Assembly (NCBI RefSeq): GCF_003751265.1
Contig: NZ_RJKN01000004.1
Span: 1-64,000, forward strand
Direction of reading: 5' to 3'
DNA length: 64,000 nucleotides
Origin: Pseudokineococcus lusitanus
Lineage (GTDB): Bacteria > Actinomycetota > Actinomycetes > Actinomycetales > Quadrisphaeraceae
The translations under genes were made by a program, and so were the position numbers. Of this stretch, positions 28,211 through 37,090 are shown piece after piece; within the stretch, counting starts at the first letter, position 1, and every line of letters starts with the position of its first letter. Under the pieces are notes generated by a model. The model searched no databases. It was not told where the DNA came from and saw nothing but the letters and a program-made list of their open reading frames with translations.

Positions 28211-28998
28211 CGTCCGCGGGCGCCGGTGCGGCGCGCGGCGGGCTGCCCTTCGTCGACGCCCACCTGCACGTCGTCGACCCGCGCTTCCCGATCGTGCCGA
28301 ACGACGGCTACGTGCCCGCGCCCTTCACCGTGGCGGACTACCGCCGGCGGACGGCGGGGCTCGGCGTCGTGGGCGGCGCCGTCGTCTCGGGGTCGTTCCA
28401 GGGCACGGACCAGACGTACCTCCTCGACGCGCTGGAGCGGCTCGGGCCGGGCTTCGTCGGGGTGACGCAGGTCGCGCCGGACGTCCCGGACGATGAGCTC
28501 CGGCGGCTGGCGGCGCACCGGGTCCGGGCCGTCCGCGTCAACCTGCGCCGGGGCGGGCCCGTGGGCCCGGCCGACCTCGACCGGCTGGCCCGGCGGGCGC
28601 ACGACGTCGCCGGCCTGCACACCGAGCTGTACGTCGACGCGCGCGACCTCGACGGGCTGGCACCGGTCGTCGGCGCACTCCCGGCCGTCGTCGTCGACCA
28701 CCTCGGCCTGCACCGTGACGGCCTGCCGCACCTCCTGGCGCTCGTCGCCCGGGGCGTGCGGGTCAAGGCCACCGGCTTCGGGCGGGTGGGGCTCGACGTC
28801 CGCGAGGCGGTCCGGGCGGTGCTGGCGGTCGACCCGACCGCTCTCGTCGCGGGCACGGACCTGCCCTCGACGCGCGCGCCGCGCCCCTTCGAGGACGCCG
28901 ACCTCGACCTGCTCGTCGAGGAGGCCGGCGAGCACGCGCGGGCGGTGCTGCACGACAACGCCGTCGCCCTGTACCGGCTGCGGCCGGACGGCTCCTAG
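28207..28998 (+). CDS. Amidohydrolase-family (TIM-barrel) hydrolase
   Basis: 263 residues resembling amidohydrolase_2 enzymes: metal motif VDAHLHVVDPRFP near the start, VVVDHLGL in the middle, KATGFGRVG and AGTDLPSTR toward the end, where the Asp would bind metal. GTG overlaps the UvrA-like stop. The stop shares bases with that of the convergent membrane-protein gene. Substrate unknown; 2-pyrone-4,6-dicarboxylate lactonase-like enzymes have the same pattern. Confidence 0.85.
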   Translation: MTSAGAGAARGGLPFVDAHLHVVDPRFPIVPNDGYVPAPFTVADYRRRTAGLGVVGGAVVSGSFQGTDQTYLLDALERLGPGFVGVTQVAPDVPDDELRRLAAHRVRAVRVNLRRGGPVGPADLDRLARRAHDVAGLHTELYVDARDLDGLAPVVGALPAVVVDHLGLHRDGLPHLLALVARGVRVKATGFGRVGLDVREAVRAVLAVDPTALVAGTDLPSTRAPRPFEDADLDLLVEEAGEHARAVLHDNAVALYRLRPDGS

Positions 28999-29708
28999 CG
29001 GTCGTCGGCCGCCGGGGGCGGGCCGGCCGGGCGGGCGGCGGCGCGCCGACGGACGGCGGCCGCGGTGCCGAGCACGACGCCGAGCAGGGCGACGGCGGCG
29101 ACCAGGGCCGACCCGCGGCCGGAGAGCAGCTGCGCCACCTCGAGGAGGAGCACGAGGAGGCCCGCCACGGCGAGGACGGCCGGCAGGACGGGCGACGGCG
29201 GCCGCGGGGCCCCCAGCCCGGCGCCGGCGACGCCCGCGCCCCCGGTGGCGGCCCGGGCGGCCGCCACCCGGCCGAGGCCGGCGCTCGTCGTGGCGCCCGG
29301 GAGGTCGGCGACGGCGACGGCGCCGTGGACGACCCGCTCGGCGTCGTCGGGCAGGCCCGCGAGGACCAGCCCGGGCGAGCGGACGGCGTCGGCGCCCTCG
29401 TCACGACGCCCGCGGCGCCACTGCTCGACGCGCACGGTGCCGCCGCCCGCGCCGACGTCCGAGCGCAGCACGAGGACGGGCGCCGTCCCCAGCGCCAGGG
29501 AGGTGCCCCGCACGACGGCCTCGGGGTCGGCCCCCGCGGGCGCCGCGACGAGGCAGCCGCGGCCGTCGAGGGGGGCGACGTCGGCGACGACCCGGGCGAG
29601 GGCCAGCGCGCCGGCCAGCCGGCCGGCGTCGGTGACGGGCGCGACGAGGACGACGCGCCCGTCGGGGACGCCGGCGTGCTCCGCGGCGTCGTCCGCCGCG
29701 CCCGTCAG
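28995..29708 (-). CDS. Hypothetical membrane-anchored protein in the his operon, apparent CTG start
   Basis: 237 residues. The N-terminal two thirds are soluble and Val/Ala-rich ([42 protein letters not shown]); the C-terminus has two helices ([36 protein letters not shown]). No ATG or GTG occurs before codon 66; CTG overlaps the hisB stop (CTGA), with AAGGG 6 nt upstream. No family recognised. It is coupled to hisB and ends tail to tail with the amidohydrolase. Confidence 0.7.
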   Translation of the reverse strand: MTGAADDAAEHAGVPDGRVVLVAPVTDAGRLAGALALARVVADVAPLDGRGCLVAAPAGADPEAVVRGTSLALGTAPVLVLRSDVGAGGGTVRVEQWRRGRRDEGADAVRSPGLVLAGLPDDAERVVHGAVAVADLPGATTSAGLGRVAAARAATGGAGVAGAGLGAPRPPSPVLPAVLAVAGLLVLLLEVAQLLSGRGSALVAAVALLGVVLGTAAAVRRRAAARPAGPPPAADDR

Positions 29709-30349
29709 AGCGCGCCCTTCGTGCTGGGGACGCCCGGGACGCGGGGGTCGTGCGCGAGCGCCGCCTTGAGCGCGCGGGCGACCGCCTTGAACTGCGTCTC
29801 GACGACGTGGTGCGCGTCGCGGCCCGCGAGGACCCGCACGTGCAGGCCGATGTGGGCGTGGAAGGCGAAGGACTCGAAGACGTGGCGCGTCAGCGAGCCG
29901 AGGTACGGGGTGTTGCCGGGGCCGCCGCCGATGAGCACCCACTGCTGGCCCTCCGGCTCGCCGGAGTGGACGCAGTACGGGCGCCCGGAGACGTCGACGA
30001 CGGCCTGGACGAGCGCCTCGTCGAGGGGCACCGTCGCGTCGCCGAAGCGCACGAGGCCGCGCTTGTCGCCCATGGCCCGGCGGAACGCCTGGCCGAGGAC
30101 GATGGCGACGTCCTCGACGGTGTGGTGCGCGTCGATGTGGAGGTCGCCCTCGGCCTCGACGACGAGGTCCACGAGGCTGTGGCGCGCGAGCGCGGTGAGC
30201 ATGTGGTCGTAGAAGCCGACCCCCGTGCTGATGCGCGACTCCCCCGTGCCGTCGAGGTCCACCTCGACGACGACGGACGACTCGCTCGTGCGGCGCTCGA
30301 CGCGGGCGCGACGGGCCGGGCGGGCGTCCGGTGCGGCGGTCTCGGTCAT
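29705..30349 (-). CDS. hisB: Imidazoleglycerol-phosphate dehydratase
   Basis: Dehydrates imidazole glycerol phosphate. The 214-residue protein has the duplicated metal motifs [10 protein letters not shown] and DAHHVVETQ, with GFYDHML and [17 protein letters not shown] overlaps the hisC stop (ATGA). The first 20 residues are an extra Arg/Ala-rich segment. Confidence 0.97.
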   Translation of the reverse strand: MTETAAPDARPARRARVERRTSESSVVVEVDLDGTGESRISTGVGFYDHMLTALARHSLVDLVVEAEGDLHIDAHHTVEDVAIVLGQAFRRAMGDKRGLVRFGDATVPLDEALVQAVVDVSGRPYCVHSGEPEGQQWVLIGGGPGNTPYLGSLTRHVFESFAFHAHIGLHVRVLAGRDAHHVVETQFKAVARALKAALAHDPRVPGVPSTKGAL

Positions 30350-31572
30350 CGGGTGCCCTCCCGGGCGTCGGGGCCGGCAGCGCGGGCGCCGGCGGGGGTG
30401 GCGAGGACGGCGACGAGCGCGTCGCGGAAGGCGGCGGTCTCCACGGGGGTGCCCACGGAGACGCGTAGCCACCCGTCGGGGCCGGTCTCCCGGATGAGCA
30501 CGCCGCGGTCGAGCAGCGCCTGCCAGGCGGCGTGCCGGTCGGCCAGGCGTCCGAAGAGGACGAAGTTGGCGTCCGAGTCCGCGACCTCGAGGCCGAGCCC
30601 GCGCAGCCAGGTGACGAGGTCGTCGCGCTCGCGACGCAGCGTGTCCACACCGCGGAGCAGCTCGGCGGAGTGGCGCAGGGCCACCCGGGCGACCGCCTGC
30701 GTGACGCCGGACAGGTGGTACGGCAGGCGGACGACGCGGAGGGCGTCGACGACGGCCCGCGAGCCCGCGAGGTAGCCGACCCGGGCGCCGGCCAGGCTGA
30801 AGGCCTTGCTCATCGTCCGGCTGACGGCCAGGCGCGGGTACCGGTCGAGCAGCTCGAGGGCGCTGGGGACGCCCTCGCGGCGGAACTCGGCGTAGGCCTC
30901 GTCGACCACGACGACCCCGGGCGCGGCGTCGCACACGGCCTCGACGACCTCCCGCGGGAGGGCGGTGCCCGTCGGGTTGTTCGGCGAGGCGAGGAGGACG
31001 ACCGACGGCTGCTCGCGCTCGACGAGGGCGACGGCGGCCGCGGCGTCGAGGGTGAAGTCGTCGCGCCGGCGGCCGGCGACCCAGCGGGTCCCGGTGTCGC
31101 GGGCGTACTCCGGGTACATCGAGTAGGTCGGCGCGAAGGAGACGGCGGTCCGCCCCTCGCCGCCGAAGGCCTGCAGGACCTGGAGCATGACCTCGTTCGA
31201 GCCGTTGGCCGCCCACAGCTGCTCCGGGGGCAGGCGCACGCCCGACTCCAGGGCGAGGAAGTCCGCGAGGTCGGCCCGGAGGTCGAGGAACTCGCGGTCG
31301 GGGTAGCGGTTGAGGCCGACGGCGGCCGCGGCGACGGCCTCGCCCATCTCCCGGGCCACCGTGGCCGACGGCGGCACGGGGTTCTCGTTGACGTTGAGCA
31401 GCACCGGGACGTCGAGCTGCGGTGCGCCGTAGGGCTCGACGCCGCGGAGCACGTCGCGCAGGGGCAGGTCGGCGAGGGCGGCCGCCCGGGCGGCGTCGTC
31501 CGCGGGCGCCGCCGCCACGGCCGCCACGGGGTCGGTGGTCGTCGTGCCGGTGGGCCCGGCGTCGCCGCTCAC
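30346..31572 (-). CDS. hisC: Histidinol-phosphate aminotransferase
   Basis: PLP enzyme converting imidazole acetol phosphate to histidinol phosphate. In the 408-residue protein: [36 protein letters not shown] and the PLP lysine in [21 protein letters not shown] overlaps the hisD stop (GTGA). The N-terminal 35 residues are Ala/Thr-rich and not conserved. Confidence 0.97.
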   Translation of the reverse strand: MSGDAGPTGTTTTDPVAAVAAAPADDAARAAALADLPLRDVLRGVEPYGAPQLDVPVLLNVNENPVPPSATVAREMGEAVAAAAVGLNRYPDREFLDLRADLADFLALESGVRLPPEQLWAANGSNEVMLQVLQAFGGEGRTAVSFAPTYSMYPEYARDTGTRWVAGRRRDDFTLDAAAAVALVEREQPSVVLLASPNNPTGTALPREVVEAVCDAAPGVVVVDEAYAEFRREGVPSALELLDRYPRLAVSRTMSKAFSLAGARVGYLAGSRAVVDALRVVRLPYHLSGVTQAVARVALRHSAELLRGVDTLRRERDDLVTWLRGLGLEVADSDANFVLFGRLADRHAAWQALLDRGVLIRETGPDGWLRVSVGTPVETAAFRDALVAVLATPAGARAAGPDAREGTR

Positions 31573-32897
31573 GCGGGGGCCCCGCGCAGGCGTGCCGTGA
31601 CGGCCTGGCCGTGCCCGGGCAGGTCCTCGGCCTCGGCGAGCGCGACGACGTGCGGGGCGACGTCGGCGAGGGCCTCGGCGGAGTAGTCGACGACGTGGAT
31701 GCCGCGGAGGAAGGTCTGGACCGAGAGTCCGCTGGAGAAGCACGCGCAGCCGCCGGTGGGCAGGACGTGGTTCGAGCCGGCGCAGTAGTCGCCGAGGGAG
31801 ACGGGCGACGACGGCCCCACGAAGATCGCGCCGGCGTTGCGGACGCGCGCGGCGACCGCGGCCGCGTCGGCGGTCTGGACCTCGAGGTGCTCGGCGCCGT
31901 AGCCGTCGGCCACGGCGAGCAGCCCGTCGACGTCGTCGACGAGGACGACGGCGGACTGCGGCCCGGCGAGCGCCGTCCCGACGCGCTCGGTGTGCTTCGT
32001 CAGCGGCACCTGCCGCTCCAGCTCGGCCTCGACGCGCGCGGCGAGGTCCTCCGAGGTCGTCACGAGCACGGCGGCCGCGACCTCGTCGTGCTCGGCCTGG
32101 CTGATCATGTCGGCGGCCACGAGGACGGGGTCGGCGGTTTCGTCCGCGAGGACCATGACCTCGGTGGGGCCGGCCTCGGCGTCGATGCCGACGACGCCCC
32201 GGAGCAGGCGCTTCGCCGCGGCGACGTAGCGGTTGCCCGGCCCCGTGACCATGTCGACGGGCGCGCAGAGGCGCGTGCCGTCCTCCTCGTCGGCGCCGAG
32301 CGCGAGCATCGCGACGGCCTGGGCGCCGCCGACGGCGTACACCTCGTCCACACCGAGCAGGGCGCACGCGGCGAGGACGGTGGGGTGCGGGAGGCCGCCG
32401 TGGTCGCGCTGCGGCGGGCTGACGACGACGAGCTCGGCGACGCCGGCCTCCTGCGCCGGGACGACGTTCATGACGACGCTGCTGGGGTAGACGGCCACGC
32501 CGCCGGGCGCGTACAGCCCGACCCGGCCGACGGGGACCCAGCGCTCGGTGACCGTGCCGCCCGGGACGACCTGCACGGTGGTGTCGGTGCGGCGCTGCTC
32601 GGCGTGGACGAGACGGGCGCGGCGCACGGACTCCTCGAGGGCGGCGCGGACGGCCGGGTCGAGGTCCTCGAGCGCGGCGGCCAGGGCCGCCGCGGGCACG
32701 CGCAGGTGCTCGGGGCGGACGCCGTCGAAGCGCTCGGCCAGCTCGCGCAGGGCCGCCGCGCCGCGGGTGCGCACGGCGTCCACGACCGGTCGGACGGCGT
32801 CGAGCGCGGACTCCACGTCCTGCTCGGCGCGGGGCAGCGTCCCGCGGAGCTCGCGCGCGTCGAGGGCGCGGCCCCGCAGGTCCAGGCGTCGGATCAC
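31569..32897 (-). CDS. hisD: Histidinol dehydrogenase
   Basis: Final two oxidations to histidine, zinc- and NAD-dependent. The 442-residue protein shows [41 protein letters not shown] and the [12 protein letters not shown] signature. GTG has no ribosome-binding site; TACGAT lies 7 nt upstream, so the his operon probably begins with a leaderless mRNA here. Confidence 0.97.
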   Translation of the reverse strand: MIRRLDLRGRALDARELRGTLPRAEQDVESALDAVRPVVDAVRTRGAAALRELAERFDGVRPEHLRVPAAALAAALEDLDPAVRAALEESVRRARLVHAEQRRTDTTVQVVPGGTVTERWVPVGRVGLYAPGGVAVYPSSVVMNVVPAQEAGVAELVVVSPPQRDHGGLPHPTVLAACALLGVDEVYAVGGAQAVAMLALGADEEDGTRLCAPVDMVTGPGNRYVAAAKRLLRGVVGIDAEAGPTEVMVLADETADPVLVAADMISQAEHDEVAAAVLVTTSEDLAARVEAELERQVPLTKHTERVGTALAGPQSAVVLVDDVDGLLAVADGYGAEHLEVQTADAAAVAARVRNAGAIFVGPSSPVSLGDYCAGSNHVLPTGGCACFSSGLSVQTFLRGIHVVDYSAEALADVAPHVVALAEAEDLPGHGQAVTARLRGAPA

Positions 32898-32904
32898 GCG
32901 CCTG

Positions 32905-32910
32905 ATCGTA
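32905..32910 (-). promoter_or_regulatory. hisD -10 hexamer
   Basis: TACGAT on the minus strand, 7 nt before the hisD GTG. No TTGACA-like -35 was found. Confidence 0.55.
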
Positions 32911-33142
32911 GGGCCGCGGGGCGGGGCGGCCTCCGGGCGTGGGAGGGGCCGCCGGGGTGGAGGGCGGGTGCGGGCGCGGAGCGGGCGCTGGGGTGGGTGC
33001 GGGGCGGGTGCGGGGCGAGGCGCGCGGAGGAGGCTCGAGGCCGGGCAGCCGGGCGGGCGTCGTCAGGGCTCGCGCCGGTGCCGCGCCCTGGTCGCCGCGT
33101 CGAGGCCTGTGAGCAACCTCTGCCGTTGTCGGGCCCGCCCGC
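32911..33142. other. G-rich non-coding gap between hisD and the HNH gene
   Basis: About 230 bases without a credible gene. The plus strand is extremely G-rich from about 32940 to 33030, with imperfect repeats of GGGTGCGGGGC. The hisD promoter lies at one edge and the LexA-controlled promoter at the other. Quadruplex formation is possible but unsupported. Confidence 0.5.
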
Positions 33143-33148
33143 TAGACT
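33143..33148 (+). promoter_or_regulatory. -10 hexamer of the HNH endonuclease gene
   Basis: TAGACT directly abuts the LexA palindrome. The transcription start would fall inside the LexA site. A TTGTCG 11 nt upstream is too close to be its -35. Confidence 0.5.
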
Positions 33149-33164
33149 TCGAACACCTGTTCGA
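33149..33164. promoter_or_regulatory. LexA (SOS) box
   Basis: TCGAACACCTGTTCGA: perfect 6-bp inverted arms around 4 bp, matching the actinobacterial/Gram-positive LexA consensus (GAAC-N4-GTTC core). It sits between the -10 and the ribosome-binding site of the HNH gene, 26 nt before its ATG. Confidence 0.9.
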
Positions 33165-33190
33165 CGGACGGAGAGAGGGGGAGGTCGAGG

Positions 33191-35374
33191 ATGGCGCAGC
33201 ACCCGGCCGACGACGAGTCGCGCGACGACGCCGTCGCCCCCGCACCCGCTGGCCCCGTCGGTCCGCTCGACGTCCCGGTCGGTGATCTGCCGCTCGCCCG
33301 CCGTGCGGGCAGGGCCGTCCTCGACCGGCTCCGCGACGCCCACGCCGCTGCGTCGACCCAGCACGCCGCGCTGCTGGGTCTGGTCGCCGACCTCGTCGAC
33401 GAGACGGCCGCCGCCCTCGGCGTCCCGGTCGGCGGCGACCCGGTCGAGACCGCCCGCTTCGGACGGCTCGGCGGGGACCCCGCCGAGGGGGTCATCACCG
33501 AGATCGCCCTCGCGCTGCACGTCGGCGTCGCTGGGGCGCGGCGGCTGGTCACCGACGCGCTGGCGCTCACGACCGTCCTGCCGCAGACCCGGGCCGCTCT
33601 ACGCAGCGGAGGCATCTGCCCCGCCCGGGCGCACGCGGTCGTCACGGGCACTGCCGGTCTGACGCCGGAGCAGGCCCGCTGGGTCGACACCCACCTCGCT
33701 CCCGACCTGCCGCGTCTCGACCCGCCTGGTGTCACCCGCAAGGTCCGCGCCCTCGTGGCCCAGCTCGAGGTCGAGGCCACCAACCGCCGCCTCCGCTACG
33801 AGACGTGCCGCCGTCGGGTCCTCGTCCAGCCGCTCGGCGACGGCGCGGCCGAGCTCGTCGCCACCGGCCCGGTCGCCGACATCACCGCGCTGTTCCACCG
33901 CCTGACCACGTGGGCCACCACCCGCACCGGCCCTCACGCGGGGGCGGACCCGCACGCGGCGGTCGCCGCGGGCCTGGACCCGGTGGCCACCGATGCCACC
34001 GGTCTGCCCGACCAGCGCGGCGTGGACGCCCGCCGCTTCGACGCGTTGGTCGGCCTGGTCACCGGCGCCGACCCGCGCTCGGATGGTCGGGCGCACGCCG
34101 GGCCGTGCAACGGCCCGACGCTCAACGTGTCCCTGCCCACCCTGCTTGGCCTGGACGACGAGCCCGCGTGGTTGGCCGGCCACGGCGCCGTGCCCGTCGA
34201 CGTCGCCCGCGAGCTCCTCGCCGCCGGCCACCCCTTCCGCCGGATCCTCACCGACCCCTTCACCGGGAGGGTCCTCGGCGTCGACGGACACCTCCACCAC
34301 CTCGACGCCACCGCGACCCGCACGACCACCACCCGAGCCACCGACGACACGACCACCCGGACCGCGGAAGCCCTCCCCATCTCCGGCACCCCCGACGCCA
34401 GTCCGCCGGCGACACCGCCGATCACGCCAGCTCCGGCAAAGGGCGCCGACGCGATGCCCGACCCGCCGGACGACAGTCGAACGGGCACACCACCCGAGCC
34501 ACCGCCGGCCACCACGGCCCAGGTGCCGCCCGGTCTCGCCGACAAGCTCACCCGCGTCGCCGACGCGCCCGCGCCGAGCACGACTCCGCCTGGCACCACC
34601 GCCCCCGGCACCACCACGCCCGGCACCAACGCGCCCACCACCAACGCGCCCACCACCAACGCGCGCGGTGCCAACGCGCCCACCACCAACGCGCGCGGTG
34701 CCAACGCGCCCACCACCAACGCGCGCGGTGCCCCAACCCCGGGTGCCGCCAAGCCGGGTGCCGCCGCGCCGCGATGGGCGTCGCGAACCGACTCTCCCGC
34801 CGACGGGACGCCGCGCGCTTCGACCTGCCCCCTCGCGGGTCTGCCCACCGACTACGTCCCCACCACCGAGCAGACCCGCTACATCCGCGCCGCCCTGCCC
34901 GAGTGCACCCACCCCGGCTGCACCCAACCCTCGGTCCGCTGCGACCTCGACCACCAGACCCCCCACAGCGCCGGCGGACCCACCTGCGAGTGCAACCTGC
35001 GACCCCGCTGCCGCAAGCACCACCAGTGCCGCACCCACTACGGCTGGCTCGTCCAGCCCACCACCGACGACCCGACCGACCCGCACGGCCTCGGCACCCG
35101 CTGGACCTCACCCCTCGGCCTCGTCCACGACGACCCCGCACCACCCTTCCTCCCCCGACCCACCACCAGCCGCGACGCCGACGGCACGCCCCTGCCCGCC
35201 GGCTGGGACGACCGCGGGAACCACCCCCAGCCGACCTACCCGACCGTCGACATGGCCTCGCCCGGCGCGCTCCTGCTCATCAGCGCCGCCGCCACCGCGA
35301 CCACCCACCACCGCCAGCCACCCCGACCGCCGGCGCCGCAGGTCGAGGAGGAGGACGACCCGCCGCCCTTCTGA
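33191..35374 (+). CDS. DUF222 / HNH endonuclease family protein (13E12-type)
   Basis: 727-residue protein with an N-terminal DUF222 domain (about 20-330), a Pro/Thr/Ala-rich linker and an HNH nuclease domain at 572-615. The nuclease shows CTHPGC, CDLDH, AGG, NLRPRCRKHH. This is the 13E12 repeat family of Mycobacterium, several members of which are SOS-induced. ATG has GGAGG 7 nt upstream. A perfect LexA box overlaps the promoter. The linker has three identical 10-residue repeats (NAPTTNARGA). Function in the host is unclear; it may be a selfish or repair-linked nuclease. Confidence 0.93.
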   Translation: MAQHPADDESRDDAVAPAPAGPVGPLDVPVGDLPLARRAGRAVLDRLRDAHAAASTQHAALLGLVADLVDETAAALGVPVGGDPVETARFGRLGGDPAEGVITEIALALHVGVAGARRLVTDALALTTVLPQTRAALRSGGICPARAHAVVTGTAGLTPEQARWVDTHLAPDLPRLDPPGVTRKVRALVAQLEVEATNRRLRYETCRRRVLVQPLGDGAAELVATGPVADITALFHRLTTWATTRTGPHAGADPHAAVAAGLDPVATDATGLPDQRGVDARRFDALVGLVTGADPRSDGRAHAGPCNGPTLNVSLPTLLGLDDEPAWLAGHGAVPVDVARELLAAGHPFRRILTDPFTGRVLGVDGHLHHLDATATRTTTTRATDDTTTRTAEALPISGTPDASPPATPPITPAPAKGADAMPDPPDDSRTGTPPEPPPATTAQVPPGLADKLTRVADAPAPSTTPPGTTAPGTTTPGTNAPTTNAPTTNARGANAPTTNARGANAPTTNARGAPTPGAAKPGAAAPRWASRTDSPADGTPRASTCPLAGLPTDYVPTTEQTRYIRAALPECTHPGCTQPSVRCDLDHQTPHSAGGPTCECNLRPRCRKHHQCRTHYGWLVQPTTDDPTDPHGLGTRWTSPLGLVHDDPAPPFLPRPTTSRDADGTPLPAGWDDRGNHPQPTYPTVDMASPGALLLISAAATATTHHRQPPRPPAPQVEEEDDPPPF
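34641..34730 (+). repeat. Three perfect 30-bp tandem repeats in the HNH gene
   Basis: Units at 34641-34670, 34671-34700 and 34701-34730 are identical, with a degenerate partial copy just upstream. In frame they give the 10-residue unit NAPTTNARGA, so copy-number change would keep the frame. Confidence 0.95.
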
Positions 35375-35407
35375 CGTGGTGGACGAGGCGGTGCGGACGT
35401 CACCACG
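35375..35407 (+). terminator. Candidate terminator after the HNH gene
   Basis: 7-bp perfect stem CGTGGTG/CACCACG with a 19-nt loop begins right after the stop codon. The large loop makes it only moderately convincing. Confidence 0.35.
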
Positions 35408-35493
35408 GAGGGCGCCGGCGGAGCGCCGGGAGACCGGTGCCTGGCCGGCGGTCGGCCCTGCCGGGCACCCGGTGCGGTCCGGCGCTCGCGACG

Positions 35494-35499
35494 TACGCT
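35494..35499 (+). promoter_or_regulatory. -10 hexamer of the LON-domain gene
   Basis: TACGCT followed by 6 nt and then the GTG start; no ribosome-binding site fits. Confidence 0.45.
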
Positions 35500-35505
35500 C
35501 GCCGG

Positions 35506-36165
35506 GTGCAGCCCCTCCCGCTGTTCCCCCTGCCCTCGGTCCTCGTGCCGGGCCTGGTGCTGCCGCTGCACGTCTTCGAGCCGCGCTACCGGGCCCTGGC
35601 CCGTCACCTCGAGGAGCTGCCGGCGCAGCGCCGGGTCTTCGGCGTCGTGGCGCTCAAGCCCGGACGGGACGTCCGGGAGGGCGCCGACGCCCTCCACGAC
35701 GTGGGCACGACCGCCGTCGTCCGTGACATGACCGCCCTCGAGGACGGTCGCTACGAGATCGTCACGAGCGGGGCGCTGCGGTTCCGGCTCCACGGTCTCG
35801 ACGAGACGGCGGGCACGGAGTGGGCCACCGGGCTGGTGACGCCGCTCGACGAGCCGGACGGCGACGCCGACCGCGCACCGGCCCTCGCGGCCCGGGTGCG
35901 CACCGCCTTCGCGGCGTACCGCGCGCGGCTCGGCAACGGCGAGGACGACGCCGTGACGATCACCTCGCCCAAGGTCGTGTCCTACCTGGTGACGGCGGGC
36001 ATGGTGCTCGACCTGCCCGAGCGGCAGCACCTGCTCTCGCTGCCGGACACCACCTCGCGGCTCACCGCGGAGCTGCGTCTGCTGGCGCGGGAGGACGCGA
36101 TGCTCGAGGCCACGGGGGCGCTGCCGCAGACGTCGCCCGACCTGTCCTTCGCCACCCCCAACTGA
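35506..36165 (+). CDS. LON substrate-binding domain protein
   Basis: 219-residue stand-alone LON N-terminal domain without ATPase or protease parts. LPLFPLPSVLVPGLVLPLHVFEPRY is diagnostic (shown in part: VLPLHVFEPRYRAL). Such proteins are annotated as peptidase S16-like; their role is not established. GTG at 35506 opens on the first strand and has a -10 6 nt upstream. Convergent with the collagen-like gene; a short GC palindrome (36184-36197) lies between the stops. Confidence 0.87.
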   Translation: MQPLPLFPLPSVLVPGLVLPLHVFEPRYRALARHLEELPAQRRVFGVVALKPGRDVREGADALHDVGTTAVVRDMTALEDGRYEIVTSGALRFRLHGLDETAGTEWATGLVTPLDEPDGDADRAPALAARVRTAFAAYRARLGNGEDDAVTITSPKVVSYLVTAGMVLDLPERQHLLSLPDTTSRLTAELRLLAREDAMLEATGALPQTSPDLSFATPN

Positions 36166-36217
36166 GGGCGCCACCGACCGCGACCGCCGCGCGGCGGGGG
36201 CCCGGGACGCTGCCGGA

Positions 36218-37090
36218 TCAGGGACGGTCGGACGCGGGGCGGTCGAGCTCGGCGCGCGGGTGGTCGGGCGCCGAGCCGTCGTCGGCGTCGGGGTCCTCGG
36301 CCCGCACCTCGGCCGGGGAGCGCAGCAGGGTGACGACGAGGACGGCGACGACCACGAGTGCCACGGCCAGCGGCGCGACGACGAGAGCCACGTCCGCCGA
36401 GAGCACGAGCCCCGGCACGTCCTGGACGGTGACGCCCTCGGCGACACGGTCGGCGACGTCGGCCGGCAGTGCCGGCGCACGACGCGGGCCCGCCAGGACG
36501 CCCCCGAGGGCACCGCCGAGCGCGCGGGCGACGACCGCTCCGACGCCGGCGGCCACGAGGCCGACGACGACGGCCGACGCCGTCGGGCCGCCTCGACGGC
36601 GGAGCACCGCGAGGCCCCCGACCGCGCCCGCGGCGGCGGTGACGGCGACGAACCACCCGTCCTGCGCGGCGAGCAGCTCCGGCTCCCCCGGCGAGACGCG
36701 GCGGACGCCGTCGGTGAGGACCGGCGGCTGCGGGGCGGCGAGCCACCACGCGAGCGCGGCGACGACGACGAGCACCGCCCACAGCGCGACCGCGCTGCGC
36801 ACGGCGCCGCGCCCCGGACGGTCCCCGGGCGCCCCCGCCCCGGCCGTCGCGGCCGGGGCGTCGGTCGTCCCGTGCGGCCCCGTCGGACGGTCCGCGCCGG
36901 CGCGCCCCTCGGCTCCGGTCGCGGCGTGCGTGCCGGACCGGCCGTCCGCGCCGTCCGGGCCGGGGGCCGCGTGCGCGTCGGCCGGGCCATGTGCGCCGGA
37001 GGGCCCGTGCGCACCGTCCGCGTCGTCCGCGCCCGGCACCCCGCCGACGCCGGGCCGGCCGCCCCGACCCAGGGCGCCGTCGTGGCTCAC
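36218..37090 (-). CDS. Membrane protein with collagen-like Gly-X-Y N-terminus
   Basis: 290 residues. Residues 5-76 read as 24 triplets, 19 of them with Gly in first position (GAHGPSGAHGPA and similar). Four hydrophobic segments follow (SAVALWAVLVVVAALAWWLA, FVAVTAAAGAVGGLAVL, ASAVVVGLVAAGVGAVV, ADVALVVAPLAVALVVVAVL) and an acidic tail. GTG overlaps the dnaE stop (GTGA). No signal peptide or known family; the triplets could also be a compositional effect of GC-rich linker sequence. Confidence 0.75.
   Translation of the reverse strand: MSHDGALGRGGRPGVGGVPGADDADGAHGPSGAHGPADAHAAPGPDGADGRSGTHAATGAEGRAGADRPTGPHGTTDAPAATAGAGAPGDRPGRGAVRSAVALWAVLVVVAALAWWLAAPQPPVLTDGVRRVSPGEPELLAAQDGWFVAVTAAAGAVGGLAVLRRRGGPTASAVVVGLVAAGVGAVVARALGGALGGVLAGPRRAPALPADVADRVAEGVTVQDVPGLVLSADVALVVAPLAVALVVVAVLVVTLLRSPAEVRAEDPDADDGSAPDHPRAELDRPASDRP

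Noticed and set aside
32940-33030. G-quadruplex or origin-like element
   Set aside because: G-richness is extreme but irregular, and no DnaA box or AT-rich unwinding region is present. Composition alone is not enough.
33126-33131. TTGTCG as a -35 for the HNH promoter
   Set aside because: Only 11 bp separate it from the TAGACT hexamer; 16-19 bp is needed.
34626-34730. CRISPR-like array
   Set aside because: The repeats are contiguous, without spacers, and sit in frame within a coding sequence.
36184-36197. Terminator between the LON gene and the convergent membrane gene
   Set aside because: CCGCCGC/GCGGCGG is a palindrome with almost no loop; as a hairpin it keeps only 5 bp. Not strong enough to call.
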